DNA of 64,000 nt from Numida meleagris (taxonomy: Eukaryota; Chordata; Aves; Galliformes; Numididae), in NCBI RefSeq assembly GCF_002078875.1, contig NC_034415.1, positions 16,837,331 to 16,901,330 on the forward strand, read 5' to 3'. The position numbers were made by a program, and so were the translations under genes. The notes beneath the pieces were generated by a model. It saw nothing but the letters and a program-made list of their open reading frames with translations, did no database searches and had not been told where the DNA came from. Shown piece after piece: positions 51,321 through 62,550 of the stretch. Positions within the stretch are counted from its first letter, which is position 1; each line of letters begins with the position of its first letter.

Positions 51321-52361
51321 AATCATAGAATCATAGAATGGCCTGGGTTGAAAAGAACCTCAAAGATCATCGAGTCTCAACCCCCCTGCTAAGTGCAGGG
51401 TCGCCAACCACTAGACCAGGCTGCCCAGAGCCACGTCCAATCTGGTCTTGAATGCCTCCAGGGACGGGGGCTTCCACAACCTCCCTGGGCAACCTGTTCC
51501 AGTGCGTCACTACCCTCTGTGTGAAAAACTTCCTCCTGATATCTAACCTAAATCTCCCCTGTCTCAGCTTAAAACCATTCCCCCTTCTCCTATCGCTATC
51601 TACCCTCACAAACAATCGATCCCCCTCCTGTTTATATGCTCCCTTCAAGTATTGGAAGGCCACAATGAGGTCTTCCCGGAGCCTTCTCTTCTCCAAACTA
51701 AACAAGCCCAGTTCCCTCAACCTTTCCTCATAGGAGAGGTGCTCCAGCCCTCTAATCATCTTGGTCGCCCTCCTCTGAACTCTTTCCAAGAACTCCATGT
51801 CCTTCTTGTGCTGGGGGCCCCAGGCCTGGACACAGTACTCCAGAAGGGTCCTCACAAGAGCCGAGTAGAGGGGGACCACCACCTCCCTCTCTCTGCTGGC
51901 CACTCCTCTTTTAATGCAGCCCAGAACATAGTTGGCCTTCCGGGCTGCCAGCGCACACTGCTGGCTCATGTCCAGCTTCTCATCCACCAGGACCCCCAAG
52001 TCCCTCTCCGCAGGGCTGCTTTAAAGTACTTCTTCCCTCAGGTTGCATAAATACCTGGGATTGCCCTGGCCCAAGAGCAGCACCCTGCACTTGGCCTTGT
52101 TGAACCTCATTAAGTTCTCGTGAGCCCACTTCTTCAACCTGTCCAGGTCCCTCTGGATGGCTTCCCTTCCTTCCAGTGTATCGACTGCACCGCTCAGCTT
52201 GGTGTCATCTGCAAACTTGCTGAGGGTGCGCTTGATTCCTTCGTCTATGTCATTGATAAAGACATTGAAGAGCACCAGTCCCAGGACCGAGCCTTGGGGG
52301 ACACCACTCGTGACCGGCCTCCACCCTGACACAGAACCATTTACCACAACCCTAAATGACT
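51321..52361 (-). mobile_element. 5'-truncated CR1 LINE, relatively young
   Basis: About 1040 bases, clearly GC-richer than the surroundings. The 3' end lies at the left and finishes ATTCTATGATTCTATGATT (read on the minus strand), the CR1 terminal repeat. The right edge at about 52361 falls inside the reverse transcriptase coding region, so the copy is 5'-truncated, as is usual for target-primed reverse transcription. It retains the end of the reverse transcriptase domain and the C-terminal region of ORF2. The near-intact frame argues for a recent insertion compared with the other CR1 scraps here. Confidence 0.95.
51367..52359 (-). pseudogene. CR1 ORF2 (reverse transcriptase C-terminal part), broken
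   Basis: Reading right to left, the frame shows the RT motifs [10 protein letters not shown], then FINDI, then [10 protein letters not shown] (the catalytic FADD box at about 52199-52219), then [20 protein letters not shown] and the C-terminal [16 protein letters not shown]. Two lesions are visible. A TAA stop at 52021-52023 replaces the codon after EEVL and before SSPAERD, with the same frame open on both sides. A run of five C bases on the minus strand (51466-51470) is one longer than the frame needs after EAP, shifting the last codons. The N-terminal endonuclease and most of the RT are missing, so no activity is expected. Confidence 0.9.
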
Positions 52362-53454
52362 AGTTCTGACTTAAACTTGGAATTTCAGACAAGCTCTGCT
52401 CTTGGTTGAGGAATGAAAGCACTTGGACTGATGGTGGGGAATGCAATGGACATATATTATTCATTAAGAATGGACAGAAGTAAAGAAAATTTAACACCCA
52501 GAATAATCAGGAAGTTTAAGTTTGGAGGTCTGAAGGAAAGCTTGCACTGAGAATAAAATCATAGAGCAACCTCTTGAAAGGACTTTTACAAGTGTAAGGA
52601 CATTAAAGAATACTAATTATATAGCTAGTCAAATTCACAGTTAATTTAAATGTTTTGACCATGGATTGATCTTAAGGCCCATCTTTGATCACAACAGAAA
52701 AATGAGTGTTGTCTGAAATGTAAGGTGATTGCAATTTAATTTTTTTGCTATTGTAATTTTCCTATTATCTTTATAATAAAGCTGATGATAAGAACAAAAA
52801 GTATTGTTACGTCTTCACCAAGAAGTCTGGTAGCTGTACCCCCACATACTGAGCATCCTGAGGAAATGTTCCTCTTCCTGAAGGTGCTTCAGGCTCAGTA
52901 ATCCTGTGCCTTGCTAATGCCTATGAAGTGTTTAGAATACATTTTATTGAAATTAATTGAATACACACAATCAAAAAGAGTTGAAAAATGTGCAAAGATT
53001 TATGAATACCGATGAATGATCAGAGCACACAAAACCTTAGAAGCTTTCCATCTTATCTTACATATGAGCCTCCTTTGATCTTCTTCCTCTCAGTCTTTTA
53101 CATGGCTTTTTTGTGCTATTATAATTGTTCTGGTAATATTGGAGCAGAATGAAAGAATTAGTCAAATTCCAGCCAGGAGGTGGTAGGGTGCAAAAATTAG
53201 AACATCTATTTAATTTTTTATACAAGTATAGTATTGTAAGTCTTTAGTAATTTATTGGTATTAAGTTAAATGGCTTGTACAGCTTAAGAGAGTCAAACCT
53301 TAAACAGTTTTTGGGTAAGGAGAAGTTTGTGTGACAATCTCTGTAGGCATTTCTTTTTATGATTAAATGAAAAGTTAAGGATTAAAAATGTATCCAACAT
53401 AAAAAAAAGAGATTATTATCCACTTCAAGAAAGTAATTTGTAATTTTAATGTCA
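52362..53454. other. Spacer between two CR1 copies, no gene seen
   Basis: AT-rich unique sequence with an AATAAA at about 52775 and no recognisable repeat or ORF. Confidence 0.5.
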
Positions 53455-53918
53455 TTTATACTACGCTGCCCTCATGAGGACCCACCTGGAGTTCTGAATC
53501 CAGGCCTGGGGCCCCCAGTACGTGAAGGATGTGGAGCTGTTGGGAGTGGGTCCAGAGGAGGCCATGAGAATGATCAGAGGATTGGAGCACCTTTCCTATG
53601 AGGAAAGGTGGAGGGAGCTGGGCTTGTTCAGCCTAGAGAAGAGAAGGCTCTAGAGAGACCTCATTATGACCTTCCCATACTTAAAGGGAGCGTATAAACA
53701 GGGGTGAGACTGACATCTCACATGGTCTGATAGTGACAGGACAAGAGGGAGTGGTTTATAACTAAGAGCTGAGATTTAGGTTAGATGTTAGGGGGAAAGT
53801 TTCTACTCAGAGGGTGATGAGGTGCTGTGACAGACTGCCCAGAGAAATTGTGAATGCCCTATCCCTGAAGGCATTGAAGTCAAGGTTGGATTAAGCCCTG
53901 ACCAATCCTGCCACGTCG
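53455..53918 (+). mobile_element. Older CR1 LINE fragment, opposite orientation
   Basis: The + strand corresponds to the same ORF2 C-terminal region as the copy at 51321: ctgccctcatgaggacccac, ggcctggggcccccagtacg, gattggagcacctttcctat, ggagctgggcttgttcagcc and gcccagagaaattgtgaatg are recognisable. The frame is broken by several stops and indels, and the 3' terminal repeat is missing, so it is both 5' and 3' truncated and more diverged. It codes for nothing. Confidence 0.9.
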
Positions 53919-56339
53919 TAGTGATGATTAGCATCTGTTTAATTAAAAACGGACTGAAAACCATAAGCTATTAAAATGTTTTGTATGAATGTAGTAATTT
54001 TATCGCTGCTGTATAATAATGTAGGAATGAAACATGTTTGCATAGTGTAAAACTGAAGGTATAAGAACTGAAAGAACTAACGTCTCTTGCTCCATACTTT
54101 CTTGCATTTCAACAAGATCATACCATATTCTTTTAGGGTTTTTGAAAGCACGCTCATCTAGAGGTATTAATTTCATAAAATACTATCTTAAAAATAAGTT
54201 GATGGATCATGGACTTGTATGAGAAATGTATGGCTTATGCTAATAATTCATTGAACATACTCAGGAGATGTGGCTTGTTAACATTGGACCTAATTCCTTA
54301 GGGAGCTTTTAGAGTGACTCGAAGAAAGAATGAAGATGGCTTTAAAAGTCAGTTTTAAAAGTTTCATCTTATTTCTACCAAAAGCATTAGAAACTTCTCA
54401 GAATAAGGTTGTATGACAATTTAAATTCTATGTCCCTCTTTACTTGTGTATAAAATGTCAGCATTTTCACTTCAACATTTTCAATGTATTATGAACACAG
54501 TATCTGTACATTAGATCATGATTAATATCAAGAATTAAAAAAAGACCAGAAGTTGAAGGCTGCAATTTGTAACTGACACTACTTTTCACTGGTTGGAAAG
54601 CTGTGCCTGTCTTTATCCTGCAATAGGCTGGTTTTTTATTTGTTCCTCTTACTAATATTCTGTTACTTGTATTACTGTGGTCATGAACAATTGTATCGTA
54701 CTAAGTGCTGTGTAGTCGTAACACCTCAAACTGGTCCCAGACAATTAGTGATTATCCTGATTATCCCTACTTGCTGTGCTTTGGTTCACATCACAGAGCC
54801 CAGTGTGCGTGAACCAGATTCCTTTTCAATGAAACTAAACCACAGGATATATTCCAGAAGTAAGGCTTGTACCCTCAAGCCACTAATAAGCATTCATCCC
54901 ACAATACAAGCATAAGCACAGTGAAGAAACCCTCTTCTCTTGTGTCTAATGTGTTGACAACCTAGTATTGACAACTCTTTCACTCTGCAGATTAATTTAT
55001 TTTGCCCTATACTACCAGAACACTGGGATCAAAAATATAAGAAAGAGCATATGGGGTGTGCAAGTGAAGCAGGATTGATCCCTTTAATATTGGTTACACA
55101 CCAACTTACTGTCAATTTTCTTTTAATCACACACCACAGAAAAAAATACAAACCCTGAGAGTTTTGTGAGGGGATTTAAAGGAGATTATAAAAATAAAAT
55201 GAAAAATCTGGTAGAGAATGAGTGAGGATTTCTGTTGCATCATACACAGTGTGCATTGAGTAGGTTTGTGCATGGATGACCTAAAGGAACAGATGAAGAA
55301 GTTAACTGTGCTTGCATGCAAGTTTATGTATGGTGATACCTACAGATTTTAGATACACTGAAGAAACATGGCAAACTCTAGTGGATTTACCTGGTACTGC
55401 TGCTTTGGTCAGTTATGGAGTTGCTGTGTCAGAGAAGTCTTGTGAATACTTAGGAGGTGTGCATCGCTGGTCCTGGGGAAGGATGATAAGGAACCCATGC
55501 AGAAGTTACTGAAATGTGATTTATATTCCTTAGAGTTGATTGATATTAAACTGTTGCTTAGCACCTAAAAATCTTCATAAGATGAGATAAGTTCCTTGAG
55601 GACTTCAGGATCCAGCAAAGAAGCTAGACAAAGTCTTCCAGTGTTCTCTGGAAACAGCAACTGAAAAGAATGCTGAAGAAGTTTTATTTTGAAGAGAGGA
55701 TTTTAATTAATTGAGCAATTACTGTATTGTCATGAAACAGCTGAACAGTCCTCTTGAGCCTTGCCAGTATTCCAAAGAGCTAATCTCAGAAGCAGTTTCT
55801 GTTATGTACCATAGGAAATGCTGTAATAATAGAAAGTTTAGATTTCATGTTAAAATATGCAAGAGGTGCCCAGATCTGCAAATTTAGCTCTGCATACTTG
55901 TATGCATGTGTGAAAAAACGTATAGTGTTTATTTGTAAGGTCCAGAGCTTTTTTTAAGGGCAGGGATATATGCATACCAGCAGATAAAGGCAACATCCAT
56001 TACTTTTTTCTACAACCTTAAGATGCACATTGAGCATCTTTTAAAGTACGAATGTATAATGTGATCATGCAATCTCATAAATTGCTACATAATTATAGTT
56101 CATTTTGAATTTGCCATAGTTGTGCTTCAGAATCTAAGCTTTCATTGTAGAAGTAATTAAGCCTCTGGCCCTTATGGCTACAAAGATAACCTTCAAAATG
56201 TCAAATGAACCTAAGCAGATGAGTTGATGTCTATCTGCATTTGCAGACAGCTTGAAACAGTAGCTTCAAGAAAATGATACTGTGTCCTGCCCTTCCATTA
56301 CAATGGGTCCTGCCTCCTAAGAAAGCCTAAGGCAAGGAC
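53919..56339. other. No gene recognised
   Basis: AT-rich sequence with only short chance frames. The 91-codon frame at 54640-54915 starts hydrophobic but lacks splice sites or a recognisable family. Confidence 0.5.
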
Positions 56340-56759
56340 TTGTTAACTGTTTCACAACCAGTAGGTTTAGCAGAAACAGTCAACCAAAGAAAAATTTTGC
56401 TAGTTTTAAAGATACTGAAAATGAAATACAACTTCTATTGGTGCCATTTATTTTTTAACCTTATATGTGGAAGGGAAGAAGTGATGAATTTGTTTGCTAT
56501 AAATTTCAAATCGCTCGTCATGCCTAAAATATTGAAAGAAGGTGATGAAACAGGTTTTCCCATATGCTTGATGGCAATACCAAGTAGTGAACATCTCTGC
56601 TGTTCCCCATCAAAACACCAAAAGTTGTTCATTCTCATCATCTTTTGTCATGTAGTTTATGTAATCAATTTTGGTTTCTTTAGAATAAATGCTCTTCTGC
56701 CTCCTTTTGCCATCCAGTTCAGTTACGCTTCCAGTAATATAATAATTACAATAGGTTGA
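56340..56759 (+). other. 139-codon ORF of unknown meaning
   Basis: The frame opens at TTG rather than ATG and runs to 56759. The middle part, REEVMNLFAINFKSLVMPKI, then LKEGDETGFPICLMAIPSS, looks more protein-like than the ends. An acceptor-like ttttttaaccttatatgtggaag precedes it, and a weak donor GAAACAG|GTTTTC lies inside. I recognise no domain. It may be chance, an exon fragment or a decayed retrogene. Confidence 0.2.
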
Positions 56760-59700
56760 TGTGGAAAAAAAACACATGACAAAAATACCAATGTTAAAGA
56801 AGAGGGCATATATTCAGGAAAATACTATGAATCCAATAAGGTTTTCTGGGAGTTATTATAATGTAGCTAGAGTAAACTCACTGTAATACAATGTTTCTGG
56901 ATATTATTTGTAACCAGATTTGTATTTTTAAGTGTATTATACCATTACATGGACAATATTGTATTGTTGTGTGTCCACAATGTTTGTAGAAGAGGTCCAG
57001 GTTAAGAGCCTACTTGCACTCAGTTTTTACAAAATGTTGGCTGGTAACAGTACAGGCAGGATGCACTGCTGAGCTGTGTTTTCTCTGAAACTGAGTGGAA
57101 GCACAGGAGATCCAAAAGCTTCTGCTTGACATTGCTGCTTTGGAAGCCTAGTGAAGACTCATGAGAACTATTCATCTGTTTCATGACAATACTTTAATCT
57201 TGCAATTAATTAAAATCTTTTCCCAGTAAGCAAACCTTTCTTCATCAGCTTGACATGCTGCACATGGAGAATAACAAGAATTGGCAAAGAATTTTACAGA
57301 TTTGTGACAGAATTCCAAACAATGCATTGTGTATGTAGACCAGCACAGGGCTAAGCTTTCAGGTAATGCAGTGCTAAACAAAAAGAGAGATCCACCCTGA
57401 GGAAATCTCCTAGAAAGAACTCTGAGTCTGCATTTTTATCCTGGCAGTTTTAGGACAGAAAAGTGTACAGTTGCATGAGAATTTATGGGAGGGGTGCAAA
57501 TAGCACTATAATGCAAGTAAGATACCTACACATGTTTGCATGAGATTGCATCCTTCTTGAGCTATGCAACATACTCTTTTTCGGTATAGGTTACTTAGCT
57601 CATTTGATTTAAATCTGAATTTTTTTTTTGGTAGGCAGACATAGCTGATATGATAGATTGGCATCAGACTGGTATAGGGTGTATTTGACTGTACTTTCCT
57701 CATTTTGAATTAAAAGAGAGTAGCTTCTTAATCCTTTTCTATGTTTATATAGGTGCGCTGAGTGAAATAAGACTGCTCGTATAGTAAAAATGTCATTTTT
57801 TTTCCTGCCTGTCAAGAGTGTAGTTCTTAATTTCATTTTTAGCTTCACTGCTACAGGTTCTTCTAATGTCAGGAAAAGCATTCCCTAGCACTGCACTTCA
57901 TTCTTCGTCAAAAGAATGAAATTCACTACAGAAAAAGGTACTGAAAATGTAACAGAGATAAAATCCTGAAGCATTAAGTTACTATATAGTAAGTTATATT
58001 ATACCCTAATTTCAGTAGTTCCTTTTAAAGTTCATTTTCAAATAGAGATAAAATCTACAGGATGTAGTCTGCTTTTAATATACTACATTTCCACAATGTG
58101 ATATCATTTCACTCAATGAAAACCTCAAGTGAGCAAATAATTTTTTAGTCAGTGTGAGTTGGGGAATAGTTATATTTCCCACAGGAATTCTGTGAACGTG
58201 AGAACACTTTGACAAATCTTATCAATATTAATCAGAAACTAAGAGCAATTGGCACTGTTTTTTGGGTATTTTCTTTTTCAAAGTCTAAGACAAGGCCATA
58301 CATAGTTGAGTCCAGGCTGATGATGTTGAACTACACTGTTGCTGGTTTTGCACCACAGAAGGTGGGCACAACATCTGATTGTCTTAGTAGGAGGAATGTT
58401 GAAAAGCACATTTGTTTCTTTACAATAACATTTGAATTTTCATCAGGTGAGCTCCTCTTTTGCCACCTGCAATCTTGAAAGAAGACTGCATAGGTGATTA
58501 AGAAGATTCCAGTGGATATCACTGTCTCAGTTTGCAGGATACTGCCACTATCTTATTGATAGTGAAATTTGCTTGCTGTATGGCTTTTACTTTTATCATT
58601 TAACCTCTGCCTGCTTCATTTCCCTTCTCTGCCTGATCAGAACATGAATACTTGCTTTCTTTTCTAAAGTGCTTTGACATCTATGGCCAAAAAGCACAAA
58701 TATTTTCTCTGAAGACACAGAGTTTATGTAAGAAACATATTTAGAAGGCACATAGAGAGTGCTATGAGGGCAAAGCAGACAGTTGAAAGTACGGAGAGAA
58801 ACAAAACAAAGAATGAGACGGGTAGATTTGGTAAGCTTGGTATTCATTGGTGACTGGATTATTCCATCTCTAAGCTTGTGTTATGCTGCTGAGGTGTGAT
58901 TTCATTAGATTATCTCTGTCCTATACAAAAACACTGAGTGTTTTGCAGTTTGCTAGATCAGACTTTAGCATTTAATGTATTTTTTCAGATACTTTGATAT
59001 GTTTTGCTTCAGTAAATCAACTCTAGCAGTTTTCAATTCTTCCCTCTCATCTCTCTCTGAACTATGATAAATGTTGCTTTCCAGCAATAAAGAATAAATG
59101 TTTTGGGGACAAAATAACATCTAAAATAAATTTTGCCGTGCCAGATAAATATAATTTCATTAATCACTAGTGCTACATTTTAGAATATATTATACTGTTA
59201 CAGCAATTCACAAACTGTGAAATGAAAGAACAGCTGAAAAGCAATACTTTACAGATTGGAAAATTGAATGGGGTTAAATGATTTGCTAAAGATCTCTGTT
59301 CTTCACTCTATTTTTCTGTGTACTGTAAACTTCATATCTTTTCTCTGAAGAAAACTTCAGCAGTCTATCTGCATGTTCCTTTATATTCCACATCACCAGG
59401 AAATCAAATTGCTTCTCTGTTTTGGTGAATGTGAATGGTGAGGTACACAATGGTTATTGATAAAATTGGAAAGCGTAGATTTTGAATAATTGTAGTAACT
59501 ATTGGGTTTTCTGCATTTGTTGAAAGGAGTTGGAAACATCAACAAAGACCATCAACCTCTACATTAGCAGTATTTTCTGTTTCACAGTTTACCTTCAAAC
59601 ACAAAATAAGTCTCAGGCTTTTTCTGTGACAGCATTCCAGTTCTTGGAGAATTTTTTTTTCCTATGGACATTTAGCTCCAACATTCATTTCAGCAATGAG

Positions 59701-59957
59701 CAAAAAAACCATCTGATTGTAGATGTGCATTTACAAATAAATGCTTGAGTTATTATAAACATATGTGTTTTCCTACAAGGATATAAAGTAACTGAGTTTT
59801 CAAGCATGTTAATGAGGTAAATACTCTGGTACTATCCATTTTTTCCAACAAAAAACTTCTGCTTTCTGTTGCTCATTTTCATCTGTTTGTGAACTTAATT
59901 CCTTTACATAAGTCTTATTTTCATGTAAATAGTCCTGAAAGCTTGTGTGATCTCCTG

Positions 59958-59997
59958 TTTTTTTTTGGTTTTTTTTTGGTTATTTTTTTTTTCCCCC
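59958..59997. repeat. T-rich (T8-10GG)n tract
   Basis: Runs of eight to ten T bases separated by GG, ending in TTCCCCC. Read directly. Confidence 0.85.
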
Positions 59998-62041
59998 TTC
60001 GGTAATTGATGTAAATGCTTGAGCATCATCCTAGAAAATTTCTTGCTGTGCCAATGGACATCGCCATGATTTGCATTTGATAGGAGATTATGTTGTAAGA
60101 GAAAAATAAAAAAGCACTGGGATATAAACAACTGCTTACCCATATTCCCCCAGAGAAAGCTTAAAAAACAAGCCCCAAACTTCCAATAAACAAATCAAAT
60201 TCTGTTTTACAGATTCATTCTGTATTACTTGCATGGCAGATCACAAAAATCTTACAGAGTTTCCAATAATATTGACAAATTAGTATGAAGGAAAAAGCCA
60301 TACTTCATTATCACTGTAAAGTGGAAATACAAGCTTAATGTTGAGTGCTGTGTGTACCTTTCCTTATTGATTTGGTGGTTGAGATATCTTAATATTTTTA
60401 TTCCTTTACCCTTCTTTCAGTGCTTGCATTATTCTTGAGGACCTGCTTACTATGTTTGTACTTGCACTCACATACTTGACTTTCTTACTTTCACTAATAA
60501 TGTCTTTTGCTGTAGCATGTTCCAAGTGCTAAAACTGATATTTTTCACTTTGTTTTCTGGGGATATGCAAATTGGTCAAGAGAATATTTAACTACTGACA
60601 AAGATGTGAATTTAAATGTGTCATGAATTGAAAGTGATGTCTTTAAAACACAGTGGAAAGCATGGAATGTATATGAGTAATTTATACTTATAGACAAAGT
60701 TACAGAGTGATGATAGGTAAAAATCCCAAGACAGAAAAATATCTCAAGTTAATTTTTGTGTCTCCAAATATGCCATGCATAGCATATTCATAATCTCTGA
60801 GATATGCTAGTATGAAATATGAACTTCAGAGATACACATTATGGCATGAAAATGTCCCTGTTTCTTGATGATACTGAGAATAGTTCTTCATGAGTGGAGG
60901 AATTTGCTGTTATATGATGAATTGGGGGGCTAAAGTTTGATTATTTGTTAGTGAATTATAGAGACTCCAAAGCAAGATCTACAAGAACAAAGTAAAACTT
61001 TGTACGTTAAGTACTATCATAAGTACCAGATGCCAGGTGCACTATTTGTCAAGATAATTTTTTTTTCTTTTGAAAAGATGTAGAAAGAGGGACAGAGAAG
61101 AAACCACCTCTGTTCTACTTTTTTTGCCTCTCTCAAAAATCCAGAAGCCAACAGTAAGCTGTCAAAGTAAAATAAAATTAATGCTTCAGAAAACTACATT
61201 AAATTGTCTGCAATAATAATGCATTGCAATAGCATAATACTGTAGCAGGAAAATGACAAAACAGACAAAAATATCACAGATTATTTTTACTGTAGAATCT
61301 GAGAAACTTGGCGTATTTCATTATTCATGGGACAGATCCAGTCACTTTCCTGCTGGACATAAACTTTCCTTTTGAAATTAATAGAAATTTCTACTTAAAG
61401 CACACAGGAATATTTGTCTCTCAATTGGCAGCAGAATCTAAGGTAGAATAAAGATGGAAGTTTACTTCTATGTCTGAATGTCCTGGCTTCTTTCATTTAA
61501 CAGTAGATCCTTAAAATAATGGATTACATCTCTTTGCATCAGAAAGCTTCCTCCATTTTCATGAACTTCTATTGCAAATGTGTATTCTAGTAATCCATAA
61601 ACTGTAAGTATCCACTCATGGGCCATTATATTGTTTGTTCTTCCTCACAAATGTCATAAATGGAAGTATGTCTTGATAGGTTTAAGTGACCAAAAAATAT
61701 TTTTGTAGGTTACAGTACAGCAACATCATTGTAATTAAACTTGTCTGAGATTAGGCCAAAGGCATCATGGGATTTATGTCTTGTGTTTTTCATCCTCTTT
61801 CCAAGTTATTTTATTAACATAGGGTGTCTTTAATTATGCAGAACCGCAAACTGCATTATTGATATTCTATAAACATTAACTACTAGTGTCTCTAATGAAG
61901 CAGGAAGAAAACATGCTTTCTTGTTATCTTTCAGGTCTTGCAAAGTACTAAGTGTTTCACATGCTATCACAACATTGTGTAAAGTAGATCTGGGAATTAT
62001 AACCTACCAGCTCAGTATTTATGGTTGGCAATATCTACAAA

Positions 62042-62132
62042 CATACAGATACACACACACATGTGTATGCATACATCTCTCTTTCTACATAAATATACAC
62101 ATATATGCATATGTATGCATATTTATATGTGA
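62042..62132. repeat. Alternating purine-pyrimidine (CA/TG/TA) tract
   Basis: About 90 bases of acacacacac, atgtgtatgcatac, tatgcatatgtatgcatat and similar words, nearly strictly alternating purine and pyrimidine. Such DNA is prone to Z-form or cruciform structure and is usually polymorphic. Confidence 0.8.
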
Positions 62133-62244
62133 ATGTCTATACACGAACCATGTTTTCTAAAGTTGACTTTATTCCTGTTAGCAGATACTGCACATTTTAA
62201 CATCCATATACTTTCACTGTACTTATTTTCATTTATATCACCAG

Positions 62245-62550
62245 GATATATGGAAATCAGAAGAATATGAACCTAGATTATATGATGGTACTGAAAAATA
62301 CTCACTAACTGAAACAGCAGTGTACGTCAGAAGAAAACCACTGATTTACCCAAACAAATTCACAGTTATGAGCCATTCTCTTCGATGTGAATTCAAATAT
62401 ATTCAGACTCTCTGCATTCAAAATTGCAGACCTAACTTGTATGATAGTGTGACTACAGTCTGCATAAAAAAAGAGTTGGAGGAAACGTATGAGGGACTTG
62501 TATCTTCCCAAATATTGAAAAACAGATGTAGTAATAGGTGGACTAATTGA
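62245..62550 (+). other. Possible exon: 101-codon open frame after an acceptor
   Basis: The frame is open from about 62179 to the stop at 62548-62550. An acceptor-like tatttt-catttatatcaccag ends at 62244 and would begin it in phase 0, reading DIWKSEEYEPRLYDGTEKYS, then TETAVYVRRKPLIYPNKFTV. It looks protein-like, with several cysteines (LRCEFKYIQTLCIQNCRPNL), but I recognise no family. The only donor is a weak GAAAC|GTATGA. It could be a terminal exon or an old retrogene piece. The opposite strand is also open over part of it. Confidence 0.25.

Larger units (their letters stand above)
56760..62244. other. No gene recognised; T/G-rich low-complexity tract
   Basis: AT-rich sequence with T-rich runs, including the tract at 59958-59997. 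An acceptor at about 60418 (ttcctttacccttctttcag) precedes a short, very hydrophobic frame (ILEDLLTMFVLALTYLTFLL), without a donor. Confidence 0.45.

Noticed and set aside
51452..52363. Several plus-strand open frames across the CR1
   Set aside because: They are antisense shadows of the CR1 reverse transcriptase frame.
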